Under the pieces are notes generated by a model. It did no database searches. It saw only the letters and a program-made list of their open reading frames with translations, and was not told the origin of the DNA. Made by a program: the position numbers and the translations under genes. Below, piece by piece: positions 31,204 to 43,918 of a stretch of 64,000 bases of DNA. Positions within the stretch are counted from its first letter, which is position 1; every line of letters begins with the position of its first letter. The DNA is from Armigeres subalbatus (lineage: Eukaryota; Arthropoda; Insecta; Diptera; Culicidae). The DNA is taken from the NCBI RefSeq assembly GCF_024139115.2, contig NC_085139.1:106369935-106433934 (forward strand), read 5' to 3'.

Positions 31204-32655
31204 ATACATTAGACATCATCTTAACAAATTTCAAATTTGTGCGATAAGATTATTTACAATGTGAAAAATTCTAAATGTCACAATATCTTGAGTAGTAAAA
31301 TAATGATTTCATATATACCACCATTTAGCGGCCAAGCTCTAAATTGATCAATGCCCAATGTCAAAGCACACGCCTTCCTGCATAACCTTTTTTGAAAAGC
31401 TGCAATTTAAAATGGGTAGGATTGTTAGATATAAGTAAAATAAGCATAAAAAATTACAGAAAAAAAAAACTCCCGAAGCCAATCTTCGGTAACGTCCTGA
31501 AATTAAAGATGATTGAATTTTATCTTTCAAAACAGCTAAAAAAATCTGAAATTGGCCAAACAATGAAATTTTTTAAAATTTAACAATTTCAATTTGGGGT
31601 CAATATGATCCCAGAGCACAGACAACGTTAGTTTTTGCACTATTGCGCTTATTTTTCAGAGTTTTTGGATGAGGACAGATCTCGATGAGTTTTACCACAC
31701 TACCAAAAATTATGAGAATCGGTTGAAAACTAAAAAAATGGCATATTGAGCCCAGAGCACAGACATAAAGTCAAATGAGGAAATGTTTCGGATCAAGAAC
31801 AACCGCGACGACCCATGATTACATTTGTTTGATTCGTATGCATAATTTATTTTGATACATTTGAGAAAAATAATTCCACAATACGCTGGCTTTGATTGGC
31901 GTTGTGTCAGTGTTAATTCAATGTGCAACATGCAGGCATACAGCAAGTTGTTCTACCGAAGAGAACACTTTTGTTTGAACAAACCTTCCCTCTCTGACGA
32001 TTCAACATCCGGTACGCAGGTTCTCATTGACTCATTCCGTTTATCGAATTCCGTATGCCTTGGCGATAATTTTCGAAAATTCGGATATGGATTTTATGGA
32101 GAGAGAAATTGTGTTAGTTTTATTGTTGTTTTTAGTTTCCATAAATTGTCCTCATTTTGCGTTCGATCTGTCGTTCTTTTTTGTTTTCACTTTCTGAATT
32201 AGTTAATTAATCTATAAACACAGATAATATTTTGCTGATTTTTTAACATTGAGTTTCCAACCTGCTTATCGGACTCCAAAGAGATTTGTGTTTTTTTTTT
32301 GTTTCGAATTTAGTTGTAGTTTGAATGAATTCGGTATAAATAAGTCTGTAGTGTTTCTTATTTTTGCGTAGATAGACATCAAAGCAACGATTTTGGAGCA
32401 GAGCTTTGCTCATGATTGTTACTATACGTGGGTAGTTAGGAAGTTCTGCAACTCATAATCAATGCCAAGAAATATGGAATAGAGAAATAGATAGCTTCAG
32501 AGTAATAATGTAAGGTCACCTTATAATACAGAGGCCTTGAAAAGATCTAGCTGGGAGCAAAACTTTTAGTACGTATTTACCAATGATGTTTTATCTCTTC
32601 AAATATGCGTCTAAAACATGTACACACTGGCTCTAATATCGGCATACAACACACT
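31204..32655. other. AT-rich noncoding sequence
   Basis: Only short open frames with hydrophobic, low-complexity content. The phrase 'gagcacagaca' occurs twice (about 31613 and 31755) near similar words, hinting at an old duplication. No gene, RNA or element boundary is recognised. Confidence 0.35.
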
Positions 32656-32792
32656 CAGTGGCGTAGCCACGGGGGTGGTTTTGGGTACAAAACCCCCCCC
32701 AGAGACAAATTTTTTTGGAAGAAATTTTTTTTTTCGAAAAAAAAAATGTTCGGAAAACCCCCCCCCAGACCAATTTTCTGGCTACGCCACTG
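32656..32792. mobile_element. 137-bp hAT-like MITE (CAGTGGCGTAGCCA ends)
   Basis: The ends are CAGTGGCGTAGCCA and its complement. AACACACT flanks both sides perfectly (32648-32655, 32793-32800). The CAGTGGCGTAGCCA terminus is widespread in animal hAT MITEs. The middle is an inverted repeat of C/G tracts and A/T tracts. Confidence 0.92.
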
Positions 32793-32800
32793 AACACACT

Positions 32801-33664
32801 TACTACATAGAACGCTCTGATACCTCGAATACACACTCACGCAACCATACACATTCACTTTGCCTTCGAGAAAAGGGAACTAAAATTAATCTTTTCCTTC
32901 CATTCTCTAATTTTCCTTTAAAAATTTAATAGTCTCCCCACCTCAATGTATATCCGCTACTTACAGTAAAACAGACACGAATCTTGCTTATTGTTTGTTT
33001 TGTATATGTATCTCGTTCCAAAGATTTACTACCGCCTTCCGTTGTCAATTCAGTCGTCTGTGAACTTTCACATTCCAGCTCTCAATTCTATTCATTTTGC
33101 TTAGCTAGCTAAAAGCTTACAAACCTTCTAAGTAGCTGCTCAAGATCATTCTCTAAACACTCTGGTTTGCTTTCACTAGAAAAGTACGCACACGCACACA
33201 CACTTGATTTACGAATATGAATAGATTTATTTGTATGCGCATTTTATTGGTTTCAATCTATTTCTGTTTCTGGCTTCTTCAACTTGAATTGTTTTGGAAA
33301 GAAACTTCTTGTTCTAAATACGACTTTTAGGATTTTGAGTTACAATAGGATAAAAGATTGGTAGTGGTTATCGCCCTAGGTAGGGTGCATTTATTGTATT
33401 CAAAGTCTTGAGAGTTGAATCAAAGAAATTGTTTTCTAATTCTACATGCCATGTGAGCTGTCCGTATCTCATATTAGCCTTTTTTCAATTCAACAAACAA
33501 AAACTATTTTGTCCATTAGTTATGGAAAAACTTACCCAAAGAAATATTTACGATTTTATAATGGGTTTAAAAAGAAAACTTCAATGAATCGTTTACTATT
33601 ATTCAGGTAGTCACCGTTGATGTTTCTCTAGAACCTCCGGCAGTGTAGTCAACATTCTTCTAAC
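32801..33664. other. AT-rich noncoding sequence
   Basis: Contains a short (CA)n tract near 33190 and no recognisable gene or RNA. Confidence 0.4.
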
Positions 33665-33813
33665 ACCCCTATTCTTGTTTATACGGACGAACCGAAATCT
33701 CGAACGAATGCGATTCGTTCGAATCTTTTTTCCGTTAGATTTTGCTGGTGTGGACGAGAATGTGCATCATCTTTCGTTCGAAAGCGGATTCTTACGTAAA
33801 CAAGAATACGGGT
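33665..33813. mobile_element. 149-bp MITE (ACCCSTATTCTTGTTTA ends)
   Basis: The ends are ACCCCTATTCTTGTTTATAC and, inwards from the right, ACCCGTATTCTTGTTTACG. Internal CGAACGAATGCGATTCGTTCG is a further palindrome. I could not see a clear target duplication. Confidence 0.65.
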
Positions 33814-34055
33814 TTCCGCATTTCGATATAGGCTGACCAAATACGTGGTATCGAAATACTTTTAGGAATGAAATTTTCAAAACCTTTTGAAATGACTTGA
33901 CGAATTAAACAATTTCTTGTGTTTCCAAGGCAAGAATCAAATAGGATTTTTCAAATATTATGTAACACATCGAGAAACTTTATCGCATTTTATATACCTA
34001 CATGAAATAAGCCCCTTATCTGAGCTACAACACATTTCTTTCATATCTGTCGATA

Positions 34056-34165
34056 CTAAGGCTAATTTCCTAGACCGGACCGGGAATCGAACCCAGGCAC
34101 CCTCAGCATGGTCATTCTTTGTAGGCGCGCATCTTACCATACGGATAAGAAGAGGGCCCGATGCC
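34056..34165 (-). mobile_element. truncated Feilai-type SINE (tRNA-like head)
   Basis: The complement of 34083-34093 is a B box (GGTTCGATTCC), and the neighbouring CCTAGACCGGACCGGGAATC resembles the SINE at 30932-31203 (CCTAGACCGGCACCGGGAAT). Only the head and a short part of the body are present. Confidence 0.65.
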
Positions 34166-35117
34166 ATAGCGAACGAGAATAGAAGAGACGCGACGAGTTC
34201 GACTTTTGAGAAGTGACGAGGCAAGCGTTCTGTGAAATACCGAAAACGTTTGTAAAATGGTGCAGTTCTGTACAGTAGGATGCCAATGGAATGTATGGGA
34301 AAAATTTGACCATTGAATTTAAAAAACGGACAGTGCTCAAAATATTCCATCTCCAAAGCGTTCAAATTTTGAAAAACAAAAATGTTTTGTTTCGAGATAA
34401 CACCATTTGGCATCAACAATATTTTAGTTTCGTTAATTTTTCTAAGTTTCAAAGATTTTTAAATCCCAAAAAGTTATTTTTTTTAATTTTTTTTTTTTGA
34501 GATAACACCAGATTTCGACGTTTCATGCATTTCTAAGACATCTGGCATTAAAAAAAATGGGCTAGGTGATTTGTTTATTTCTTTATATGATACATCAACA
34601 GGCTGTATTGGCCCCAATGATGTTTACTTATAAATAGTTACAAAATGCGAAATCAAATTATATGGTCAAGTATCATTATCGACTATTTCTAAAAAAAACT
34701 GAACCTTTGGCGAATGAGTTGTCCCATCAACTCAAGTTAAAATTAAAAAGTGATGCAACTCTGTTGAAAAGTCTTTGAAGACCGCCGATAGCCCCGAACA
34801 TACCGTAGTTCGTTCGGTGCATAGGAACCCTGAACATCGAATTACTCCTAAGAAATCGGGGTTGCACGTGGTAGTTTATTTGTTCCAGAAGAGAATGACA
34901 ATCAAGTTGTCCTTGAAGCAGATCTGCTATAAGTAACACTGAGGAAATACTGGTCGTAGGATTTTCATGCGACACAAATTATGAGAATGTTTCATAAGAA
35001 TCGAACTATGAAAATCTTAAGATCATATTTCGGTCAAATATATCCTTTAATTGGATATCCAACAAGACGATTCCTTGAAGCGTCGGTGGGCGTGTGGTTT
35101 GATCGCACGCCTCCTAA

Positions 35118-36320
35118 TCACGACGTCCGCATGGGTCGAAACCAGGTTACACTTATTTTTAAACTAACTTGAAATTTTTCATAAGATTGTCGTGTGGAAT
35201 GCATTCCTTTAATGAATCGTATTAAAATCAATACATTTTCTTGTGGCGAATTTTCAAAACAGAATCGTATGATGGTCTTACGACCAGTATCCTCAGTGAA
35301 TGCCCTCGTTGTGCTTCGGCGAACGGAAAGGGGTTCTAGATCGATCAAACGGCAGCGGCTTCCATAGCTTGGAAGACGGAAGGGGTTTTGCCACGGTAAT
35401 CTGCGCCGCAATGCAAATGTTATAAAACGACGCTGGACGAATTCAATTCTTTCGGCGCCGTTATTATAGTGTGAAGACCAGACCACCAAGTAGTACTCCA
35501 GAACGGAACGAGTCAGGCAACAGTGCAACGACTTTAGACAGCAGATGTCCATGAATTCTTTGGCAATCCTGAAGATGAAACCCAAAACTTTTGATGCATT
35601 GCTGACAACGTAGGACACATGCTGCTTAAAGGTGAGTTTCGAGTCTAGAATAACTTCCAGGGCCTTAACTTGATCGGTTCGTTCAAGTTCTGTGTCGTAC
35701 AAGATATTATTTGTGAATTATTGTTTCCCTTTTCCGCGAGAAGGAGATTACCGAACATTTAGATGGATTAGCATCCATTCGATTAAGCACGCACCAAAGG
35801 CATCCAGTTGGCGTTGCAGAGAGTCCCTTGATTGTCGAAATGGCGTCGTTGAAGGAGATCAGAAAGATCAGTGGTCCCAGGTAACTACCCTGAGGAATGT
35901 CTGAGAAAAATGGATGATGATCTCCAATGACCACGGTAAGGCTGCGACCGGTTAAATACGACTGAAACCATCGCATAAGAGAGAACAATTGAATCCGATA
36001 CAATCCAGTTTAGCAATAGCTATGCGGTGATCCAATTTGTCAAAGGCTGCTGTTAGGTCGGTATAAACAACGTCCGTTTGACTGCGTTCCACCGTGCTGC
36101 TGTTGATGTAGGAGGTAGGGCACACAACATTTGTGACAGTGAAACGTTTGGGCATAAATCCATGTTGGGCGTCAATAAGGTATGGTTTACAATGGGCGAG
36201 TAGAGGTTCCAGCTCGAACAACTTGGCAACAGCAGACATTGAGATGTTATACCACGGTAATATGCAACGTCTCGTCTGTTACTTTTCTTATGAACAGGGA
36301 ACATGTGCGCTATCTTCCAA
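35118..36320 (-). pseudogene. LINE reverse transcriptase remnant
   Basis: Three overlapping frames carry consecutive reverse transcriptase boxes: PVHKKSNRRDVAYYRGI, then VVYTDLTAAFDKLDHRI, then YLTGRSLTVVIGDHHPFF and DIPQGSYLGPLIFLISFND, then LSFSRKR-type sequence and the conserved SKLTFKQHVSYVVSNAS tail. At least three frameshifts are required, and the segment with the catalytic double Asp is absent. Confidence 0.8.
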
Positions 36321-36888
36321 CAAGACGGAAAAAATCCTGACGTGATTGAAAGTTGGAAAACATGGAGTAACGGTGTGATAAGGGTTATGCTTCACTATTT
36401 TGCAGAGGCGTCGCGTCCGCATGTGCAACCTGTGCACTGTACAGGTAGCAATTTTGTCCCTGTCATTCAAACTGTCGACAGATTTTTTGACATTCTTATC
36501 CACATATATATTTGGATTATGTACATTCGTCATATGTTTTGTACAAATTTGACGATTAGGTATAAATAAATAATCGTAAAATATGCACGGATTTTTTATA
36601 GCCGGCGTGTTATATGAGGCAACCGAAATGCAACGATGGGGGCGCATTATATTTTACTCTAAGATACCGAAACGACGCACCGCCACATGTTGTCCATCGC
36701 GCGCACTTTCAGCCGAGAACGGATTGCCATGCATTAGACATGCATTATTTTGTATGTGTAGGTCATCCGCTCTAACCGCAATCGGCGATGTATAGGTAGT
36801 CAAAGCGTTCTTCGTTGGCAGTGCACGGTTTGGTGCCGATGTAAAAAAGCACATCGCTTTGGTGCCGAATGAGTAGGTACCTACCTAA

Positions 36889-37071
36889 TGGCCCGTTTAC
36901 ATATGAGCTAGTTCTAGCGGACAATGCACTATCCGACAATACTAGCACGATATTAGCATCATGTAAACAGGAATTGTCATGTGCTAATAGTGTTTACATT
37001 ATACTAATATCGAGCTAGTATTGTCGGACAATGCATTGTCCGCTAGAACTAGCTCATATGTAAACGGGCCA
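36889..37071. mobile_element. 183-bp palindromic MITE (TGGCCCGTTTACATATGAGC ends), TAA duplication
   Basis: Ends TGGCCCGTTTACATATGAGC and complement, flanked by TAA (36886-36888, 37072-37074). The inverted repeat extends through TAGTTCTAGCGGACAATGCA to near the centre, so almost the whole element can form a hairpin. Confidence 0.88.
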
Positions 37072-38824
37072 TAAATCGTCTCAAACAACGCATGCGCGAT
37101 TTGGTGAAGAGCGCACGATCGGAGCAAAATAGATAGAGAAGGGAGGCGGTGATTTAAATTTTCTGCCCTCTCAAAGTGTTCCATGGCGAAAGTCCGGCAT
37201 TGAATAAGCACATCGGAGCGAAAGCGTCTTTAATATTTTCAAATGTATTGATCCCGAAATCCCGGCTTATGAAGAATTTTTCGTCAAATCCAATATCCAA
37301 CACATTTAGGAGCTTAGAAACAGATAGAGGAAACATATGGGAAACCGCATGAAGATGAATGGTTTATATTGGATGTGTCATTTCAAGTCCGTATTTCCCG
37401 AAATATTTAACTTTAATCAAACGGTGCACAGGTTGAAGAAAATGATCACGCGACGCCTTTGCTATTTTGGGAACATGGCTGTCAACGATATATGACAATA
37501 CATGAGAGAACGTTTCAGCTGCTCGGTCGATGTCGTCATGGTCCAGAATATTATCCCAGTCTAAACAAGATATAAAATTTGAGATACTGTGATGATTAGC
37601 TTTTTTGAAGTCATAGAAGCATGCAGGCGGAGGAGGTATCGACATAGTTTTCTAACTTTCCGTGTAGAGAAACCAGCAGGATGGTGGTTAACTAGTTTTA
37701 CCAGATGTGATGGAGCCTCGCATATGAACGGCGCGACATCTTGAACGTTGACAAAACATAGGTCTAATCCACGCCCATTCTGATTCATTCTGGGTGATTT
37801 ATTTGCGAGAGCGTGGCGGAGTTGTAATTTTCTAGAAGATACGAGGTGTTCTGATGATTGGCAGAGTGGCGTACATCCGGAAAAGGAAATCCATTAATGG
37901 AAGAATTCTTTCAAGAAATTCCTGGGAGGTTGAAAACGCCGATCACAATCATTTCATCGGAGGCTTTCGCTTTTTCCAGAATAATGGAAACAGATTGACA
38001 ATGGATGGTCGTGGAATAATTGGGTCTCGGATTCTGAGTAGGAACAGTCTTCAGTCATTTGACATCGAATTTCGAAAGGAACAATGTATGATCTCCGAAT
38101 TCGATTGATGTCCGCATCTGTTCCAAGCAGTTCCATGCCTGATTCTCGATTGAGATGGAGTGAAGTTTTTTTTTTATATTATTTATTTATATTATATTAT
38201 GCAACTAATACGCCTCCGCCTGTAGCTGTTCGACTATTATCCACAGAACAATTACATCGGAAAACCTCATAATCGTTGCCAAATATCTGGCTGGAGAGCG
38301 TGCGTGAGTCTAATCATGTTTCAGTGAGAACGATGATGTCGAAGGAATGGTCAGAAATTGCTATGCGATAGTTGCCAATCTCGCTGTTGATACCACCTGC
38401 GTTTTGATAGTAGATAAGTATTTCATGATGGCGGTTCGGGCGGCTGAAATTCGAGGCGGATCAGGTGGATGCAATATTGGACTTGCATGTTCAAGCAGGC
38501 TGGAAGATCCCCGGTCTATCTCTGCTGTCAGGACCGAGACGACTGTGAAGAATGCTGGCAGCTTTAGGCGCGGCTGAAGCAGAGGAACCGGGGGTTTCCG
38601 AAATGCTTTTCATGATACGTCTCAGTTGACAGGCGACAAAAATAGGGCATCCGATGGTCACTGCTCGTGGGGTTGGTCGCGGAATAATTGGGTCTCAGAT
38701 TCCGAGTAGGCACAGTCTTCGGACATTTGACATCGTATTTTGAAACGTGTTTATAGCAGGCGCGTTATTTGAGGAATACCCCCACAGAGTGAGGGACCGA
38801 ATGTATAGGTGCGCACACAAGTAA

Positions 38825-40850
38825 TTATTATTCATTTATTCAGACTAAGGCGGAAGTGGCCTGTGCGGTATATAAGAGTCTTCTCCATTCGGCTCGGTCC
38901 ATGGCTACACGTCGCCAACCACGCAGTCTACGGAGGGTCCGCAAGTCACCATCCACCTGATCGATCCACCTTGCCCGCTGCGCACCATTCTGGCTAGTGC
39001 CTGGCCCACCGCAGTTGTCCGATTTTCGCGGTGTGAGCGATGGATGGTTCTCCCAGCAGCTCAAGCAACTCGTGGTTCATTCGCCTCCTCCACGTACCGT
39101 CCGCTATCTGCACCCCACCATAGATGGTACGCAGCAGTTTCCTTTCGAAAACTACAAGTGCGCGTTGGTCCTCCACGGGCATCGTCCAGGTCTCGTGTTC
39201 GTAGAGGACTACCGGTCTAATGAGCGTTTTGTAGATTGTCAGTTTGGTACGGCGGCGAACTCTATTCGTTCGGAGCGTCTTGCGGAGTCCAAAGTACGTT
39301 CGATTTCCAGCCACTATGCGTCTCCGAATTTTTCTGCTGGTATCATTTTCGGCAGTCCCCAGTGAGCCCAAGTACACAAATTCTTCTACCACCTCGATTT
39401 CGTCACCACCGACGCAAACTCGCGGTGGGTGGCTCACATTGTCTTCTCTTGAACCTCTTCCTATCATGTACTTCGTCTTCGACGTGTTGATGACTAGTCC
39501 GATCCGCTTAGCTTTCCTCTTCAGTCTGATGTAGGCTTCCTCCATCTTCTCAAAGTTACGTGCCATAATATCTATGTCGCCGGCGAAGCCAAATAGCTGG
39601 ACGGACTTATTGAAAATTGTACCACTCGTGTTAATCCCTGCTCTTCGTATTACCCCTTCCAACGCGATGTTGAATAGCAGACACGAAAGAACATCACCTT
39701 GCCGTAGCCCTCTGCGGGCTTCGAAGGGAATCGAGAATGCCCCTGAAACTCGAACTACGCACATCACCCGATCCAACGTCGCTTTGATCAATCGTGTCAG
39801 TTTATCCGGAAATCCGTGTTCGTGCATTAGCGGCCATAGCTGGTCCCAATCGATTGTATCATATGCGGCTTTGAAGTCGTTGAATCTGGGCACGTTGTAT
39901 TCGCGACATTTTTGCAGTACTTGGCGAATGGCGAACACTTGGTCCGTGGAGGAGCATTCGCCCATAAAACCCGCCTGGTACTGCCCCACGAACTCCCTTG
40001 CAATTGGTGCTAGTCGACGGCATAAAATTTGGGAGAGTACCTTGTAGGCGACGTTCAGCAATGTGATTGCGCGGTAGTTGCTACAATCCAGCTTATCGCC
40101 CTTTTTGTAGATGGGACACATGACACCTTCCATCCACTCCTGTGGCAAAACTTCCTCCTCCCAAATATTGATAATGACCCAGTGCCTCACCACCGTGTTT
40201 AAATAACTCTCCTGGTAGTTGGTCAACCTCAGGGGCTTTGTTGTTCTTCAGCCGACCAATCTCCTCCTGGATTTCCTGGAGATCCGGAGCCGGTAAAATT
40301 ATGTCCTGCGCGCGTTCTCCCAGGTCCATCACCATACCGCCATCTTCGTCTGCAACATCGCCATTCAGGTGTTCTTCGTAGTGCTGCCGCCACCTCTGGA
40401 TCACCTCACGCTCGTTCGTAAGAAGGTTCCCGTTTATGTCCTTGCACATATCAGGCTGTGGCACTTGGCGCTTACGTGAACGGTTTAACTTTTCATAGAA
40501 CTTTCGTGTGTTATTAGTGCGGCACAGTAGCTCCGTCTCTTCACGGTCTCTCTCACGGTCTTCTTCCTGCTGGCGCTTTTTCCTCCGGATAATCGAGTTT
40601 TGTCTGTTCCGCATCCGTTTTTATCGTGCCTCGTTCGCCCTCGTGCGGTGTTGCAGCAATCTCGCCCATGCTGCATTCTTCTCTTCCACTAACTGCTCAC
40701 ATAAGCCGTCATACCAATCGTTTCTCTGATCCGGGGGCACCGTGCCAAGTGCAGCGGTTGCGGTGCTACCAATGGCGGATCGAATATCTCTCCAGCCATC
40801 TTCAAGAGACGCTGCGCCGCACACAAGTAAGCCTCGCATAATACGCATGG
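38825..40850 (-). mobile_element. RTE-clade LINE (RTE-2), 5'-truncated
   Basis: The minus strand from 40850 reads linker sequence (RNDWYDGLCEQLVEEKNAAW) then reverse transcriptase and ends with an ATGAATAAT-type tail near 38830. The endonuclease is absent, as expected from 5' truncation. It is a different family from RTE-1 but shares the overall protein plan. Confidence 0.83.
38840..40614 (-). pseudogene. RTE-2 reverse transcriptase, frameshifted, FADD box changed
   Basis: Frames at 40614-40093, 40226-38994 and 39064-38840 give RRSYC-like linker, RWRQHYEEHLNGD, EWMEGVMCPIYKKGDKLDCS, NYRAITLLNVAYKVLSQIL, NDFKAAYDTIDWDQLW, RRGLRQGDVLSCLLFNIALE and LFGFAGDIDIMARNF. The catalytic box reads FAGD, one of the two essential Asp residues being Gly. 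The C-terminal RRRMNHELLELLGEPSIAH is conserved. Two frameshifts (near 40200 and 39000) break the frame. Confidence 0.85.
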
Positions 40851-40859
40851 TCGGTTGTG

Positions 40860-41290
40860 TTAGAATTATTGAAGTCCGGTGAGGCCTGGGAGGAGTGTCG
40901 GGGGTTGATGCTTCTGCGACACCTTAAAAATTGGAGACGTGTAAGGTAAGTGGTGCCACTATGTTGCAGGACGGGGTGACCATCGCACTGATTGAGGACT
41001 ATCTGGGCTACGATTTACTAACAGGGGGTATCTTCTGTAAGGTCAATCAAAGTCCGGGCAGGTGAGCGTTGAGGCACAAGTGATATGCCGGGTGTTCTTT
41101 GCCCAAAATGATGCACATTAGGTGCAGAAAGTGGAAACAAATGGGAAATGGAGGTACTACAACCCCACGGAGTGGAAGACTAAATGTGGCATAGGATCCA
41201 CCAACCTAGGGTCGCCTCCGGCTTGGTAGACAAGTGGTGCCACCGTGTTGCAGGACAGGTGAACACCATACTGAATGAGAAATGTATACA
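40860..41290 (+). repeat. direct repeat pair about 280 bp apart
   Basis: AAGTGGTGCCACTATGTTGC at about 40951 recurs as AAGTGGTGCCACCGTGTTGC at about 41232, and both continue into AGGACRGGTGA..CAC and ACTGAATGAG/ACTGATTGAG. The intervening sequence has no gene. It may be two copies of an unrecognised repeat unit. Confidence 0.55.
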
Positions 41291-42010
41291 TCCTTCTAAA
41301 AATGGTTCATGCCCTTCCTAATCAGTAGAATTAGATACACCTTCCATAACTGTTCCGTTCCAGCTCATCCAGAACTCCGTGGAGTATAGGTCTTAAGGTC
41401 TACAATCTACATGCATAACCAAAAGGATGATATCTCTTTTGAAAAATGGTTCATGCCCTTTTTTATGTGTTAAGCCAAATAGGATACGCCTTCAATAGCT
41501 GTTCCTTTCCAGGTCATCCAAGAATTCCCCGGAGTTTCGAGTTTTGAGGTCTACACGCGTCATCCCGTTTTCTTAAATGGTCCATGCCCTTTCTAATCCA
41601 TGAAATCAAATGAGATACGCCTTTAAAAACTGTTCCGTTTCAGGTCATTCAAGAGCTCACTTGAGTATAGGCCTTCAAGTCTACACGCATTACCAAAAGA
41701 GCTGATAATTCTTATTAAAAATAGTTCATGACCTTTTGATCCAAAAAAGCGAATAGAATACGCCATCAACAACTTTTACATTCTAGATTATCTAAAAGTT
41801 CCCTGCGCTATAGCCCTTGAGCACCTTGAGAGCTGTTAGCCTTTTTAATCGTTCATGCTGTTTAGAAATTGGATAAGCGTTCATCAATTGTTCCATTTCA
41901 GTTTATTCAGAAATTCCTTAGGGTTGTTACCTCTTTTTACAAATACCCTTTGTAATCCATAGAACCAAATTGGATACGCCATATAAAAATCCATTCCATC
42001 TAAAATCACT
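41290..42010 (+). repeat. degenerate tandem array, unit about 130-145 bp, five to six units
   Basis: The anchor AATGGTTCATGCCCTT or a variant occurs at 41301, 41445, 41576, 41720 and 41847. In each unit it is followed by AATY.....TAGATACRCC or GGATACGCC, then CTGTTCCRTTYCAG, then a GTCATYCAAGA word and a GAGT.TAGG..TT word. A sixth, partial unit ends near 42000. Confidence 0.8.
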
Positions 42011-42204
42011 AAGAGCTTGTTGCAGAGAAACAGAGTAAAAAGATATGTTGGTTACGTGTATTGACCTTAAGGCCTGTACTCCAATTCTTGAATGGCCTGG
42101 ACTGGAACTCGAACGGTACCATCAGCCAATTATGTCTTTGGTCTTTGGCCTGATTTGCTACAGCAATCCGCATGTTTCGTTCCAAATAATAAAGCTCCAC
42201 GAAC

Positions 42205-42350
42205 GACAATTTGTCTTTCGGAGTATTTGAGCAGAAAATAGCGCGCTCGATAGTCATTACTGGGGAATGGCACAGACGCATGAATCACGAGTTGTACCAA
42301 GTGTACAAAAAAGCAGAAATCGACAGGCTGATAAAATACGGCAGAAAAGA
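42205..42350 (+). pseudogene. small RTE reverse transcriptase C-terminal fragment
   Basis: The frame reads FGVFEQKIARSI and GEWHRRMNHELYQVYKKAEI, matching GVWRRRMNHELAQLYGEPSI in RTE-1. Only about 50 residues are recognisable. Confidence 0.65.
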
Positions 42351-42419
42351 GTCCAACTCAAGCGTTATGAGCTCACCAAAAAAAATTACTAAACAAAGTT
42401 TTGGACAAATTAGTTAAAT

Positions 42420-43918
42420 GACATGCAGATGACCTTATTTTCTACTTCACAGAGTCCTTCGCGCGCTCCACATCCTATTCAGTAAGTCTGTGTCTTCCAT
42501 CAACACACTTCGGTACGGAACCACCAGTTACTAAAGTTGATCGCGTTCAACAACTCAAGCCGATCGCCAGTAATCTGGACAGGCTGGACTTATTGTTCCT
42601 TCTTTTGGTGTTTGACTTTGCCTGTTGCAGGCACAACTTATGTCCGAATTTTCGGTTAATTGGAAATTTGGTGGGGAAATTCCGTGAAATAACGTATCAA
42701 AAACCGATTTACTACGAGGAAACAATTAAACACATTTTAGTTTTATTCACATGACTGTTGGTACAGATTAAGTAGTTTTTGTGACATCGGTGTTACCAGT
42801 TTATACAAAATATGAAAGGGGAAGATTATTAAGGTGAAGCTACGAAAAAGTACAAAACGCTAACACGAATACCGGGATCGCAGTGGCGTTTCCCTAACCT
42901 CAATCTGTCTATGCACTGGATTTAAATTTAAGCAGGGTGTCTACTCATCTGTAAAAACAAAATTCCCTGATTTTTCCAGGTGTTTTACATTAATTTCCAG
43001 GCAAAAACAAACCTGCCATATATAGATTTAAGCAGCAAAAAAGCAAAAAAGTAAATATTGCGAAAAGAATATTTTGGTGCCTTCACGAAACAATGTTGTA
43101 AATTACTTAAGAAATTTCTCCAGGAATTCCTTCGCAAGTTCACCCAGAAATTGCTTCAGCCATTCAATCAAAATTCCTTCAGGTATCACATAGGAAATTC
43201 CTTCAAGTATTCCTTTGAAAATTTCTCCATAGATTCCATCGGAAAATCCTAAAAAATATTTTGGCAGAATAATTTCAATCGTTACAGCGCCACTAGCGTT
43301 CTATTACTGCTTTACTGTAAAAACCTTCGGAAAATAGATCGGATATTTTTTTGAAATCTCTTGGGATTTTTTAGGAACTCATTCAGAAGTATCTTAAGGA
43401 AAACTTTGTACGGAGAAAATACGGATTAGAAGCCGACAACCACATCAATATAAAGGCATCAATGAAGAATGGCTGTTGTCAGAGAAGCAGCTTGAAACGA
43501 TGATGGCGTGACAAATTGGCCAGAATTCGACTGGTAGAATGTGGAGTAGTATTTTAAAAAGCTGATGTAAAATAGCCAACAGTTGTTTGAGATCGATTTA
43601 AAAGTAGACGACATTTAGTCTCCTACTGATAGGACTACCTGAGACATGCGAGCCTTTGATTATATTTATTATGCATATTATGCCTCAAGGTGTCATGTGC
43701 TTAACCGATTGTGAATGCAGGAAAAACTTCCAGTCAGTTGACTGAAATGAAATGGAATTAATGGTTCATCAACGTAAAAAGCACACTAACAAATCATGCA
43801 ATAAATGCTTCGTATGTCAGCATTTTAATTATGGTGCCGCTGAATGCTTAAAAAAGAAATCAATCGGTCAGTTACACCCAGACGTGCTATTGTCTCCGGA
43901 AGTTAGACAATTAACCTA
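42420..43918. other. noncoding sequence with a degenerate AATTCCTTC-type repeat
   Basis: At about 43080-43260 words such as GAAATTTCTCCAGGAATTCC, ATTCCTTCAGG and GAAATTCCTTCAAG recur. This kind of drifting GGAATTTCT repeat is common in mosquito noncoding DNA and reappears at 52850-53480. Otherwise nothing is recognised. Confidence 0.45.

Larger units (their letters stand above)
34560..38760 (-). mobile_element. CR1/Jockey-like LINE copies, broken, minus strand
   Basis: From high to low coordinates the minus strand shows endonuclease remnants (ELLGTDADINRIRRSYIVP at 38130; NQNGRGLDLCFVNVQDVAPF at 37785), a linker (FYDFKKANHHSISNFIS), reverse transcriptase pieces (MFPVHKKSNRRDVAYYRGI; AQHGFMPKR; DVVYTDLTAAFDKLDHRIA; SDIPQGSYLGPLIFLISFND) and the C-terminal region (SKLTFKQHVSYVVSNASKVL; ERIEFVQRRFITFALRRRLP), ending at 34727 with FNRVASLFNFNLS. 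The YADD box is deleted near 35850. The 3' tail region is about 34560-34620. A MITE and foreign sequence separate the halves (about 36350-37150). The exact clade is uncertain. Confidence 0.78.

Noticed and set aside
36889..37071. Long hairpin as a microRNA precursor
   Set aside because: The hairpin is the full palindrome of a MITE with a TAA target duplication; no evidence for processing can be seen from sequence.
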